In this document: piece after piece, positions 9,910 to 17,170 of the stretch
Position numbering within the stretch: the stretch's first letter is position 1
Layout: the number at the start of each line of letters is the position of its first letter
DNA from: Sphingomonas sp.
Lineage (GTDB): Bacteria > Pseudomonadota > Alphaproteobacteria > Sphingomonadales > Sphingomonadaceae
Direction of reading: 5' to 3'
NCBI RefSeq assembly: GCF_019635455.1
Contig: NZ_JAHBZJ010000015.1
Coordinates: 1-35,154, forward strand
DNA: 35,154 nt
Translations under genes and position numbers: made by a program
The notes under the pieces: model-generated
What the model was told of the DNA's origin: nothing
The model's database searches: none
What the model saw: the letters and a program-made list of their open reading frames with translations, nothing else

Positions 9910-10593
9910 CTAAGCCGCATCGCGATCCACGATCGCCTGTGCGAACACCGCCTCGAACATCTCGGCCGTCAACCGGCCGGTATTCTGGTTGTAGCGCGAA
10001 CAGTGATAGCTATCGATCAGGATCCGCCCGTCGGGCATGCGGTGCCGGGCGAGATGACCAAATCGTGCCTTGGGCAGCCTGCCGCCCAGGATCTTGACCG
10101 CGCTCTGATGCGCGATCTGCCCCAGCGCGATGAAGACCCGCGCATTCGGGAGCGCGCGCACCTGCGCCTCCGCAAACGGGCGACAGGTGCGCACTTCTTC
10201 GGGTGTCGGCTTGTTCTGCGGTGGCAGACATTTGACCGAATTGACAACGATCAGCCCTTTCAGCTTCAGCCCGTCATCGACCGCGCCCCGATACACGCCA
10301 TCGGTAAAGCCGAATTTCGCCAGCGTCGCGAACAACAGGTCGCCGGCGAAATCGCCGGTAAAGGGCCGCCCCGTGCGGTTCGCCCCCTTCATCCCGGGTG
10401 CCAGACCGATAATGCCCAGCCACGCATCGGGATCCCCGAACGCCGGCACCGGCGCATTCCACCAGTCGGGATGTTCGGCGCGCAGATCGGCGCGCAGCGC
10501 CACCAGCCGGGGACAGAGCGGACAATCGCGTGAGGGCTCGGTGTCAGGCAGCGGACTTGGCGGAACCATGCTGGCGGGATAGGCGGTGGCCAT
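9910..10593 (-). CDS. Uracil-DNA glycosylase, family 5 (UDGb) type
   Basis: A 227-residue 4Fe-4S uracil-DNA glycosylase that removes uracil, and probably other deaminated bases, from DNA. Four cluster cysteines are visible: Cys24 and Cys27 (CPLC), Cys122 (KCLPP) and Cys137. Motif A, GLAPGMKGANRTGRPFTGD at 63-81, is the UDGb form, in which the usual catalytic Asp/Glu of other families is absent. Motif B is SYHCSRYNQNTGRLT. The ATG at 10593 lies inside a CATG palindrome shared with the folK start on the other strand. A second ATG at 10569 would shorten it by eight residues and avoid the clash. It is convergent with tRNA-Gly. Confidence 0.93.
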   Translation of the reverse strand: MATAYPASMVPPSPLPDTEPSRDCPLCPRLVALRADLRAEHPDWWNAPVPAFGDPDAWLGIIGLAPGMKGANRTGRPFTGDFAGDLLFATLAKFGFTDGVYRGAVDDGLKLKGLIVVNSVKCLPPQNKPTPEEVRTCRPFAEAQVRALPNARVFIALGQIAHQSAVKILGGRLPKARFGHLARHRMPDGRILIDSYHCSRYNQNTGRLTAEMFEAVFAQAIVDRDAA

Positions 10594-11062
10594 GCCGCCC
10601 TCAACCCCGGTTCCGCTCTACGCGATCGCGCTCGGTTCGAACCGGCGCGGGCGCCACGGTTCGCCCGTGCGTGAGGTGCAGGCCGCGCTGGTGGCGATCG
10701 GCGGGGTGATCGCCGTCTCGCCGCTGATCTCCACGCCCCCGATCGGTCCGTCGCGCCGCCGCTTCGTCAATGCGGCGGCGCTGGTCGAAACCGCCGAGAC
10801 GCCGCCGCAACTGCTGGCGCGGCTCAAGCGCATCGAGCGCGCGTTCGGGCGCCGGCGCGGACGACGCTGGGACGCGCGGGTGATCGATCTCGACATCATC
10901 CTGTGGTCGGGCGGGCCATGGGCCGGGCCGGGCCTCACCATCCCGCACGTCGCGTTTCGCGCACGGGACTTCGTTCTGCGCCCGCTCGCAGCGATCGCCC
11001 CGACATGGCGCGATCCGCTGACCGGACGCACGATCCGCCAGCTTGCAGCGCTCACCGGTTGA
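10592..11062 (+). CDS. folK: 2-amino-4-hydroxy-6-hydroxymethyldihydropteridine diphosphokinase
   Basis: A 156-residue HPPK, which transfers pyrophosphate from ATP to 6-hydroxymethyl-dihydropterin, the step before dihydropteroate synthase in folate synthesis. Recognisable are the N-terminal YAIALGSNRRG, the substrate loop TPPIGPSRRRFVNAA, the signature RRWDARVIDLDIILW with its metal-binding DLD, and IPHVAFRARDFVLRPL. The ATG at 10592 follows AGGCGG (10581-10586); a GTG two codons earlier (10586) is possible. The next pathway enzyme, folP, is also in this window but about 9 kb away on the opposite strand, so the two are not co-transcribed. Confidence 0.94.
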   Translation: MPPSTPVPLYAIALGSNRRGRHGSPVREVQAALVAIGGVIAVSPLISTPPIGPSRRRFVNAAALVETAETPPQLLARLKRIERAFGRRRGRRWDARVIDLDIILWSGGPWAGPGLTIPHVAFRARDFVLRPLAAIAPTWRDPLTGRTIRQLAALTG

Positions 11063-11104
11063 CCCCGCCCGATGCGCCGCCTAGGTGCAGCCAACCCAAG
11101 TGTC

Positions 11105-11180
11105 GGGCCCTTAGCTCAGTCGGTAGAGCAACTGACTTTTAATCAGTAGGTCGATGGTTCGAATCCATCAGGGCTCACCA
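11105..11180 (+). tRNA. tRNA-Lys (anticodon TTT)
   Basis: A 76-nt cloverleaf. The acceptor arms are GGGCCCT and AGGGCTC with one G-T pair, the discriminator is A and CCA is encoded at 11178-11180. The D loop carries AGCTCAGTCGGTAGAGC, the anticodon arm is ACTGA-CTTTTAA-TCAGT with TTT, and the T arm is ATGG-TTCGAAT-CCAT. It lies 42 bp after folK on the same strand. Confidence 0.97.
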
Positions 11181-11201
11181 TTTCCGCCGCGACGACACGG
11201 A

Positions 11202-12128
11202 TCACGCGGCCGACAGCCCCGCCCGATCGATCGCCGCGAAATATCCGCGCATCGCCGCCGCCGCACGCGCGGTCAGCGTGATATGGGCGCGACGCTTGTC
11301 GGTCGGGTCCGGTTCGCGACCGAACAGGCCGGCATCGTGCATCGTTCCGATCCAGCGCAGCGCGGTCGTCGGCGGCACTGCGGCGGCGATGCACAGGCTG
11401 GACACCGACACCCGCCGCCCCTCGATCCGCGCCGCATAGAGATCGAGCAGCATGTCCCAGGCCGGATCGGCGAACAGGTCCGCCGCGAAATACTGGTCCC
11501 GCAGGCGCCGGACCCGGATCGCGGCGCGCACCGCCTGTGGTTCGGGGTCGGAGACGTCGGTGACCTCCGCGCGATAACCGGTCCCGGTCTCGCGCACAGC
11601 CCCGGCATCCTCGCGCGACAGTTCGGCCAGCACCGTGGCCAGGCGCGCCACCTCTTCGTTCAGCAGTCGCAGCCGTTCGACTTCGCGCTCACGCGTCCCG
11701 TCATGCAGCCGCGCGGTCGGCGGCATCGTTGCGCGCGCAAGCGCTGCGGCGAGTTCGCCCGGCGCGGCGTCGCACAACAGTGTGGCGCCGGCGGCCAGCA
11801 ATGGCGTGGCGACGCTGTCGATCGCGGCGGGGTCGATGGTGGCGACGATCCGACAGGCGCGCTCCGCCACCCAGTCCGCGACCGCCCATGCCGCGCCCTC
11901 CGCCGCGTCCGGCGCGGCGCCGACCGTGTCCAGCAGGATCAGGCCCAGATCGATCTGATCGGCGACCCGCGCGCGCGCCTGTGCGGGGCTGACGGTTCCC
12001 AGCAGCCGCGCGCCGCTTGCCGAGATCAGCCGCTCGGCGAGATCGGCTCGTGCCGGTTCGGCAATCAACAGCGCGCCGGGCGATCCGCCCGCGCCCGTCA
12101 TCGGAAAGGGGTTTGCGCGTTCATCCAT
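11202..12128 (-). CDS. Regulator: degenerate receiver-like domain plus MarR-type winged helix
   Basis: A 308-residue protein in three parts. Residues about 15-140 alternate strands and helices like a response-regulator receiver (LLIAEPARADLAERL, then LGLILLDTVG), but the conserved Lys-Pro near the end reads CDAAPGELAAAL, so the phosphorylation switch is incomplete. Residues about 150-180 (EREVERLRLLNEEVARL) look like a coiled coil. The C-terminus is a MarR-like winged helix: AWDMLLDLYAARIEGRR, SSLCIAAAVPPTTALRWI and the wing PTDKRRAHITLT. The ATG at 12128 follows a strong GGAGG; longer in-frame starts lack homology. Its leader carries an inverted repeat (12136-12160). It is probably a DNA-binding regulator; target genes are unknown. 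Confidence 0.75.
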   Translation of the reverse strand: MDERANPFPMTGAGGSPGALLIAEPARADLAERLISASGARLLGTVSPAQARARVADQIDLGLILLDTVGAAPDAAEGAAWAVADWVAERACRIVATIDPAAIDSVATPLLAAGATLLCDAAPGELAAALARATMPPTARLHDGTREREVERLRLLNEEVARLATVLAELSREDAGAVRETGTGYRAEVTDVSDPEPQAVRAAIRVRRLRDQYFAADLFADPAWDMLLDLYAARIEGRRVSVSSLCIAAAVPPTTALRWIGTMHDAGLFGREPDPTDKRRAHITLTARAAAAMRGYFAAIDRAGLSAA

Positions 12129-12135
12129 CCGAAAC

Positions 12136-12160
12136 CTCCGCTTTGCACCGCATAGCGGAG
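12136..12160 (-). promoter_or_regulatory. Inverted repeat covering the ribosome-binding site of the winged-helix regulator
   Basis: Perfect 7-bp arms CTCCGCT and AGCGGAG are separated by 11 bases. On the transcribed strand the second arm contains the GGAGG Shine-Dalgarno, 6 bases before the ATG at 12128. This could be an operator for autoregulation or an RNA hairpin that hides the ribosome-binding site. Only the symmetry is observed; the function is inferred. Confidence 0.45.
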
Positions 12161-12258
12161 ATATCCCCTGCCCGGCGGTATGGGTTAAGGGCGGATGCCT
12201 CCATTCCCATTCGGTCTTTCCCGAAGCGCATCCGAAACGGATCGAATTTGACCGCCGT

Positions 12259-13140
12259 TCAGCCGAACACCTCTTCGGCATCGTCGAATTCGTCCTCGAC
12301 CAGCAGCTTGGCCGCCGTCGCGGTGCTGCCCGCGCTCAACGCGATCCAGATCGCGCCGACCAGCGCGCTGGCCACCGATTGCAGGATCATGCCGGGGGAG
12401 AGCATGCCGACGCTTTCCATCTGCTGTTCGGCGACGGCCGCCGCCGCTTCCGGATTCCCGCTGGCCGCCATCAGGTCGGCGAAATAGCTGCCCATCGCAA
12501 AGCTGGCGACCGCGATGCTCATCGCCATGCCGATCAGCGTGATGACCAGCGCCGCGCCGAACAGCTTCCAGAAGCGCCCGCGGCTGATCCGCCACGCCTC
12601 GCCGATCACGATCCGGCGCCGATGCAGGGTGAGCGGAAAGGCGAGCGCGAAACGGATCATCAGGAACACGACGATCGAAACGAGCGCCAGCACGAGCACG
12701 AAGCCAAAGATCATCGAACCCAGTGCGGACTGGCTCGCCGCCATCGCCCCCATGCCGAGTACGCCGAGCAGCAAGCTGAATCCGAACCCGGCCGCTACCC
12801 CCGCAATCACGAAGATCAGCGTCAGGCCAAAAATCCGCAGCTCGTCCATCCCCAGCCGCAGATAGGCCAGGCCCCCCGCCTGCGGGCGGAGCACCGCGCG
12901 CATCGCGGCCGTGTAGATGACGAGGCCGACCAGCCCGAGCAGCAGGTTGAGCAGGTAGATCGGAACCATCGCCGCCATCAGCGCGCCGGGATCGCCCATC
13001 GCGCTGCGCATCAACGGCGCGGTGGTCATCAGGATCGCGATGCTCGCCGCCAGATAAAGGCCGGCCCAGATCAGGACCGCCACGAAATGTTCACGGATGA
13101 CGCCGAACGCGCCCTCCAGAATGCGTCCCACGCTGAACAT
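12259..13140 (-). CDS. Polytopic inner-membrane protein of unknown function
   Basis: A 293-residue membrane protein with about six hydrophobic segments (for example VAVLIWAGLYLAASIAILM, LLNLLLGLVGLVIYTAAM, FGLTLIFVIAGVAAGFGF and IFGFVLVLALVSIVVFLMI) and an acidic C-terminal tail, VEDEFDDAEEVFG. The central RRRIVIGEAWRISRGRFWKLF motif between membrane segments recalls the membrane domain found with glycerophosphodiesterases and the YciC-like families, but no catalytic domain is attached. The ATG at 13140 is preceded by a purine-rich AGGGGGGA. It lies 72 bp downstream of pntB on the same strand and may be a separate unit. No function can be assigned. Confidence 0.75.
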   Translation of the reverse strand: MFSVGRILEGAFGVIREHFVAVLIWAGLYLAASIAILMTTAPLMRSAMGDPGALMAAMVPIYLLNLLLGLVGLVIYTAAMRAVLRPQAGGLAYLRLGMDELRIFGLTLIFVIAGVAAGFGFSLLLGVLGMGAMAASQSALGSMIFGFVLVLALVSIVVFLMIRFALAFPLTLHRRRIVIGEAWRISRGRFWKLFGAALVITLIGMAMSIAVASFAMGSYFADLMAASGNPEAAAAVAEQQMESVGMLSPGMILQSVASALVGAIWIALSAGSTATAAKLLVEDEFDDAEEVFG

Positions 13141-13212
13141 CGCCCCATTCCCCCCTCTTGCGACCGGTCAGCCGGCCCCCGGGTGGGATGTTGAAACGAA
13201 AACCGCGCGCGA

Positions 13213-14649
13213 TCAATCCAGCGACTTGACGATTTCCTCGACCATCTTCTTGGCGTCGGCGAGCAGCATCATCGTATTGTCGGCATAGAAGACGTCGTTA
13301 TCGACACCGGCATAGCCCACGCCGCCCATGCTGCGCTTGATGAAGAACACCGTCTTGGCCTTGCCCACGTCGAACACCGGCATGCCGTAGATCGGCGAGG
13401 ACTTGTCGGTCTTCGCCGCCGGATTGACGACGTCGTTCGCGCCGATGATGAACGCCACATCGGCCTGCGCGAACTCGCTGTTGATGTCCTCCAGCTCGAA
13501 CACTTCGTCATAGGGGACGTTCGCTTCGGCCAGCAGCACGTTCATATGGCCCGGCATGCGCCCCGCGACGGGGTGAATGGCGTATTTGACGCCGACGCCA
13601 TGCTCTTTCAGCTTGTCGGCCATCTCGCGCAGCGTGTGCTGCGCCTGCGCCACCGCCATGCCGTAACCGGGGACGATGATGACATTCTCCGCCTGCCCCA
13701 TGATATAGGCCGCGTCCTCGGCCGATCCGCGCTTCCACGGGCGCTGCTCCTTCGCCTCGCCCGCGCCGCCGCCGCCCGCATCGCCGCCGAACCCGCCGGC
13801 GATCACGCTGATGAAGCTGCGGTTCATCGCGCGGCACATGATATAGGACAGGATCGCGCCCGAACTGCCGACCAGTGCGCCGGTGATGATCATCGCGGTA
13901 TTGCCGAGCGTGAAGCCCATCGCCGCGGCCGCCCAGCCGGAATAGCTGTTCAGCATCGACACGACGACCGGCATGTCCGCCCCGCCGATGGGGATGATCA
14001 GCAGGAAACCTATCACGAAGGACAGGGCGAGGACGACCCAGAAAACCCAGACCGGCGCTTCGATCTGAACCGTGAAGAAAGCGATCAGGCCCAGGATCGC
14101 CGCCAGCGTGCCCAGGTTGATGACATGCCGCCCCGGCAGCATGATCGGCGCACCGCCCATATTGCCGTTCAGTTTCAGGAAGGCAATGACCGACCCCGAA
14201 AAGGTGATGGCGCCGATGGCGACGCCTAGGCCTAGTTCGATCCGGCTGACCGGCAGGATCAGGCCCGCATGTTCGGACGATGCGGGAAAGGCGATGCCGA
14301 ACGCGGTCGGATTGAGATACGCGGCAACGCCGACCAGCACGGCGGCCACGCCGACAAGGCTGTGAAAGCCCGCGACCAGCTGGGGCATGTCGGTCATCTT
14401 GATCTTGCGCGCGATGACGAAGCCGAGAATGCCGCCGACGGCGATCGCACCGAGAATTTCGGGCAGCGAGGCGATTTCGTGTGTCACCAGCGTCGTGACG
14501 ACCGCGATCAACATGCCGACCATGCCGTAGCGGTTGCCCGCGCGGCTGGTGGAGGGCGACGACAGCCCGCGCAGCGCGAGGATGAAGCACACGCCCGCGA
14601 CCAGATAGGCGAGCGCGACCCAGGGGTTTACCGGAGCAACTTCATGCAT
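13213..14649 (-). CDS. pntB: NAD(P) transhydrogenase subunit beta
   Basis: A 478-residue beta subunit of proton-translocating transhydrogenase, which uses the proton gradient to reduce NADP+ with NADH. The N-terminal two thirds is membrane domain dII (for example VGMLIAVVTTLVTHEIASL and GFHSLVGVAAVLVGVAAYL). The C-terminal domain dIII binds NADP(H), with VIIVPGYGMAVAQAQ, HPVAGRMPGHMNVLLAEA and FIIGANDVVNPAA. It starts 4 bp after the pntAB stop and closes a five-gene operon that begins at 17022. Length and motifs are normal for the family. Confidence 0.97.
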   Translation of the reverse strand: MHEVAPVNPWVALAYLVAGVCFILALRGLSSPSTSRAGNRYGMVGMLIAVVTTLVTHEIASLPEILGAIAVGGILGFVIARKIKMTDMPQLVAGFHSLVGVAAVLVGVAAYLNPTAFGIAFPASSEHAGLILPVSRIELGLGVAIGAITFSGSVIAFLKLNGNMGGAPIMLPGRHVINLGTLAAILGLIAFFTVQIEAPVWVFWVVLALSFVIGFLLIIPIGGADMPVVVSMLNSYSGWAAAAMGFTLGNTAMIITGALVGSSGAILSYIMCRAMNRSFISVIAGGFGGDAGGGGAGEAKEQRPWKRGSAEDAAYIMGQAENVIIVPGYGMAVAQAQHTLREMADKLKEHGVGVKYAIHPVAGRMPGHMNVLLAEANVPYDEVFELEDINSEFAQADVAFIIGANDVVNPAAKTDKSSPIYGMPVFDVGKAKTVFFIKRSMGGVGYAGVDNDVFYADNTMMLLADAKKMVEEIVKSLD

Positions 14650-14653
14650 CGGA

Positions 14654-14932
14654 TCAGCCCTTCTTCTTGTACATGGCGAGCATCCGCTCGGTCACGGCGA
14701 AGCCGCCGAAGATGTTGACGCTCGCCAGCGCCACCGCGATCAGCCCCAGCCACTTTGCACCCGGGCTGCCCGCCGCCGCCGACGCGACGAGCGCGCCGAC
14801 GATGATCACGCTCGAAATCGCATTGGTCACCGCCATCAGCGGCGTGTGCAGCGCCGGCGTGACCGACCACACGACATAATAGCCGACGAAACACGCCAGC
14901 ACGAAGATCGACAGGATCGAGATGAAGTCCAT
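14654..14932 (-). CDS. pntAB: NAD(P) transhydrogenase subunit alpha part 2 (membrane segment)
   Basis: A 92-residue membrane subunit, corresponding to the C-terminal hydrophobic part of E. coli PntA, which is a separate protein in many alphaproteobacteria. Three membrane helices are seen: FISILSIFVLACFVGYYVVW, the NAISSVIIVGALVAS region and LGLIAVALASVNIFGGFAV, followed by the short RMLAMYKKKG tail. HTPLMAVTNAIS is conserved in the family. It is 3 bp downstream of the secreted-protein gene and 4 bp upstream of pntB, so translation is probably coupled. Confidence 0.95.
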   Translation of the reverse strand: MDFISILSIFVLACFVGYYVVWSVTPALHTPLMAVTNAISSVIIVGALVASAAAGSPGAKWLGLIAVALASVNIFGGFAVTERMLAMYKKKG

Positions 14933-14935
14933 GAT

Positions 14936-15751
14936 TTACCTCAATTGCTGTGCGACGGCAGCAGGAAGGCCGGGAACGGCAAAGGTGCCGTTGTCCATCG
15001 AAATGATGTAAAGCCGCTGCGGTCGCATGATCGCGATCTCGGCGGATTGATCGGTTGCCGACTGCACGCCGACCGCCATGCCAAGCACCGGGATCAGCAC
15101 GCCCGCGCCCGCCGCCTTGCCGGACACATCGACAAAGTCATTCTTGCCTGCCCGCACCAGCGTTGCCCGCAATTTCGTCTTTGCGACCGTTTTGCCCTGC
15201 AGCAGGGCAAAGGTGAGGGTCATGTCCTCCGGGTAGCTGTCCGGATCGATCACCTCGAATCGGGCGGATTTGGCCATCGGCGTGGCCGCATTGATGCTGC
15301 CTCGCGGTTGTGGCGGCGACAAGCGGGTATAGGCGTAGAACACCGAGAAACTGGCGTCGAACGCACCATCGCCGTCGAGATCGCTGAAGCAAGGCCGCTT
15401 GTCGAGCGCCGGAATGAACAGCGACTTCGCCTGACTTGCGCCGGACCAGTCCTTCAACGTGCAATAGCCGACTTTGCCATCCCCATTTGCGACGAGGATC
15501 AGCGGCGTGCCAGCCGGAACCGCGCTGGTACTCCCCGCAGGGGTCGCCGCTTCGGTCAGGCGGACCAGCTTCACCGGCAAAATCCGCTGGGTGAGAAAAG
15601 GCTGTTTGAAGGGCACGGCCCGGGCCGAAAGTTCGGCAGGCGAGGCCTTGAGCTGCCAATATGCGGTAATCCGTTCCGCCGTCGCAGGCGTTGCGGCCGC
15701 CGTCAGAGCCAGCATGGCGATCGCGCGACCGAAGCCGTGGAAGGATTTCAT
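14936..15751 (-). CDS. Secreted protein of unknown function within the pnt operon
   Basis: A 271-residue protein with a clear signal peptide (positive start MKSFHGFGR, hydrophobic IAMLALTAAA, likely cleavage after ATPATA near residue 25). The mature part has two cysteines (GYCTLKDW and RPCFSDLD) that could form a disulfide, and a calcium-loop-like SDLDGDGAFD between them. The rest is beta-rich without a family I recognise. It sits between pntA (4-bp gap) and pntAB (3-bp gap), on the same strand. It therefore interrupts what is normally a direct pntA-pntAB junction and must be co-transcribed. Codon use resembles its neighbours, so it is not an obvious recent insertion. Confidence 0.8.
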   Translation of the reverse strand: MKSFHGFGRAIAMLALTAAATPATAERITAYWQLKASPAELSARAVPFKQPFLTQRILPVKLVRLTEAATPAGSTSAVPAGTPLILVANGDGKVGYCTLKDWSGASQAKSLFIPALDKRPCFSDLDGDGAFDASFSVFYAYTRLSPPQPRGSINAATPMAKSARFEVIDPDSYPEDMTLTFALLQGKTVAKTKLRATLVRAGKNDFVDVSGKAAGAGVLIPVLGMAVGVQSATDQSAEIAIMRPQRLYIISMDNGTFAVPGLPAAVAQQLR

Positions 15752-15755
15752 CGGA

Positions 15756-16895
15756 TCAACCCTCCAGCAAGCGAGCGTTCACCACCTTGCCGCCCTGCGT
15801 CAGCCGGATGGCGTCGCCGATTTCCTCGTCCAGTACCGGCTTGCCCGCGTCCTTGTCCCAGAAGGCGGAGAGGAAATTGTACAGGTTGCGCGCGAACAGC
15901 GCCGAGGCATCGCTCGCCAGCCGCGAGGTGATGTTGCGGTGGCCGACGATCTTCACGCCGTGCTTCTCAACTACCTCTCCGGCGACCGCGCCCTCGACAT
16001 TGCCGCCGCTTTCGACGGCCAGGTCGATGATCACCGACCCCGCCCGCATCGTCGCGATCTGCGCGTCCGAAATCAGGCGCGGGGCGGGGCGGCCGGGGAT
16101 CAGCGCGGTGGTGATGACGATGTCCTGCTTGGCGATGTGGGACGAGACCAGTTCGGCCTGCGCCGCCTTGTACTCGTCGCTCATCTCGGTCGCGTAGCCG
16201 CCTGATCCTTCGCCCTCGATGCCTTTCACCGCTTCGACGAAGACCGGCTTGGCGCCGAGCGACTGGATCTGCTCCTTCGTCGCGCTGCGCACATCGGTCG
16301 CGGAAACCTGCGCGCCCAGCCGCCGCGCGGTGGCGATCGCCTGAAGCCCGGCGACGCCGACGCCCATCACGAACACCTTGGCCGCGGACACGGTCCCGGC
16401 CGCCGTCATCATCATCGGAAAGACGCGGCCATATTCGCTCGCGGCGTCCAGCACCGCCTTGTACCCGGCCAGGTTCGACTGTGACGAGAGGATGTCCATC
16501 GACTGGGCGCGGGTGATGCGCGGCATGAATTCCATCGCCAGCGCCTCGATCCCCGCCGCGGCATAGCCATCGACGCGCGCGCGGCCGCCATCCTGGCCGG
16601 TGCCGAACGGATTGAGACCCGCCGCCAGCCAGGCGCCCGGCTTCACGCCGCGCAGGTCCGCCGGATCCGGTCCCTGCACGCCCAGCACGATATCGGCGTC
16701 CTTCAACGTCGCGGCGCGCGATCCCACATGCGCGCCGGCGTCGGTATAACCGGTGTCAGCGAAGGAAGCGGCGTCGCCCGCCCCACTTTCGACCGCGACG
16801 TCGGCGCCCAGCGCGATGAACTTCTTCACCGTCTCGGGCGTCGCGGAGACGCGCCGTTCGCCGGACGCCGTCTCCTTCAGAACCGCGATCTTCAC
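15756..16895 (-). CDS. pntA: NAD(P) transhydrogenase subunit alpha part 1 (NAD-binding)
   Basis: A 379-residue soluble dI subunit that binds NAD(H) and passes hydride to the NADP site of PntB. The alanine-dehydrogenase-like N-terminus KIAVLKETASGERRVSATPE, the segment FMPRITRAQSMDILSSQSNL (RAQSMD loop) and the Rossmann VFVMGVGVAGLQAIATARRL are diagnostic. The start is a GTG at 16895, one base after the stop of the upstream 41-residue gene. E. coli PntA carries the membrane helices on the same chain; here they are the separate pntAB. Confidence 0.96.
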   Translation of the reverse strand: MKIAVLKETASGERRVSATPETVKKFIALGADVAVESGAGDAASFADTGYTDAGAHVGSRAATLKDADIVLGVQGPDPADLRGVKPGAWLAAGLNPFGTGQDGGRARVDGYAAAGIEALAMEFMPRITRAQSMDILSSQSNLAGYKAVLDAASEYGRVFPMMMTAAGTVSAAKVFVMGVGVAGLQAIATARRLGAQVSATDVRSATKEQIQSLGAKPVFVEAVKGIEGEGSGGYATEMSDEYKAAQAELVSSHIAKQDIVITTALIPGRPAPRLISDAQIATMRAGSVIIDLAVESGGNVEGAVAGEVVEKHGVKIVGHRNITSRLASDASALFARNLYNFLSAFWDKDAGKPVLDEEIGDAIRLTQGGKVVNARLLEG

Positions 16896-16896
16896 G

Positions 16897-17022
16897 TCAG
16901 CCAGCGATCAGCCAGATCGCGAGCGCGCCGACCAGCGCCGAAATGATCGTCCCCACCTTCAGCAGGCGCAGAAAGCCGCCATAGGTGTTCTCATGCGCCT
17001 TCATCTCGCCGCTCTGGGCCAT
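16897..17022 (-). CDS. Small aa3-type cytochrome c oxidase subunit IV-like protein
   Basis: A 41-residue protein on the minus strand. A hydrophilic start (MAQSGEMKAHENTYGGF) leads into one membrane helix, GTIISALVGALAIWLIAG. The layout HENTYGGFLRLLKVG plus a single helix is that of the bacterial aa3-type cytochrome oxidase subunit IV family, very short subunits often encoded next to transhydrogenase genes. A strong GGGGAAG lies about 6 bp before the ATG. It is the first gene of the pnt operon, 1 bp before the pntA GTG. Co-expression of an oxidase subunit with transhydrogenase would link both to the proton gradient, but that is inference. Confidence 0.8.
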   Translation of the reverse strand: MAQSGEMKAHENTYGGFLRLLKVGTIISALVGALAIWLIAG

Positions 17023-17054
17023 GCGTCTTCCCCTTGTAACGCTTGTTTGCGATG

Positions 17055-17083
17055 GTCTTAGACGGGGCCGGCGCGGCCCTCAA
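17055..17083 (-). promoter_or_regulatory. Candidate sigma-70 promoter of the pnt operon
   Basis: On the minus strand, -35 TTGAGG (17083-17078) and -10 TAAGAC (17060-17055) are separated by exactly 17 bases. This would place the transcript start about 26 bases before the small oxidase-subunit gene. The match is moderate and read by eye. Confidence 0.35.
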
Positions 17084-17170
17084 GTCCCGCGATGTTTGTC
17101 AGCCTTAAGCCGCTCTTTACCCGCTTGCGGTATCCCGGCTGACCGAAAGAGGGACAGTGGGGACAATCGG

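Noticed and set aside
17084..17170. Search for a sigma-54 promoter upstream of the NtrC-type regulator
   Set aside because: No GG-N10-GC arrangement resembling TGGCAC-N5-TTGC was convincing.
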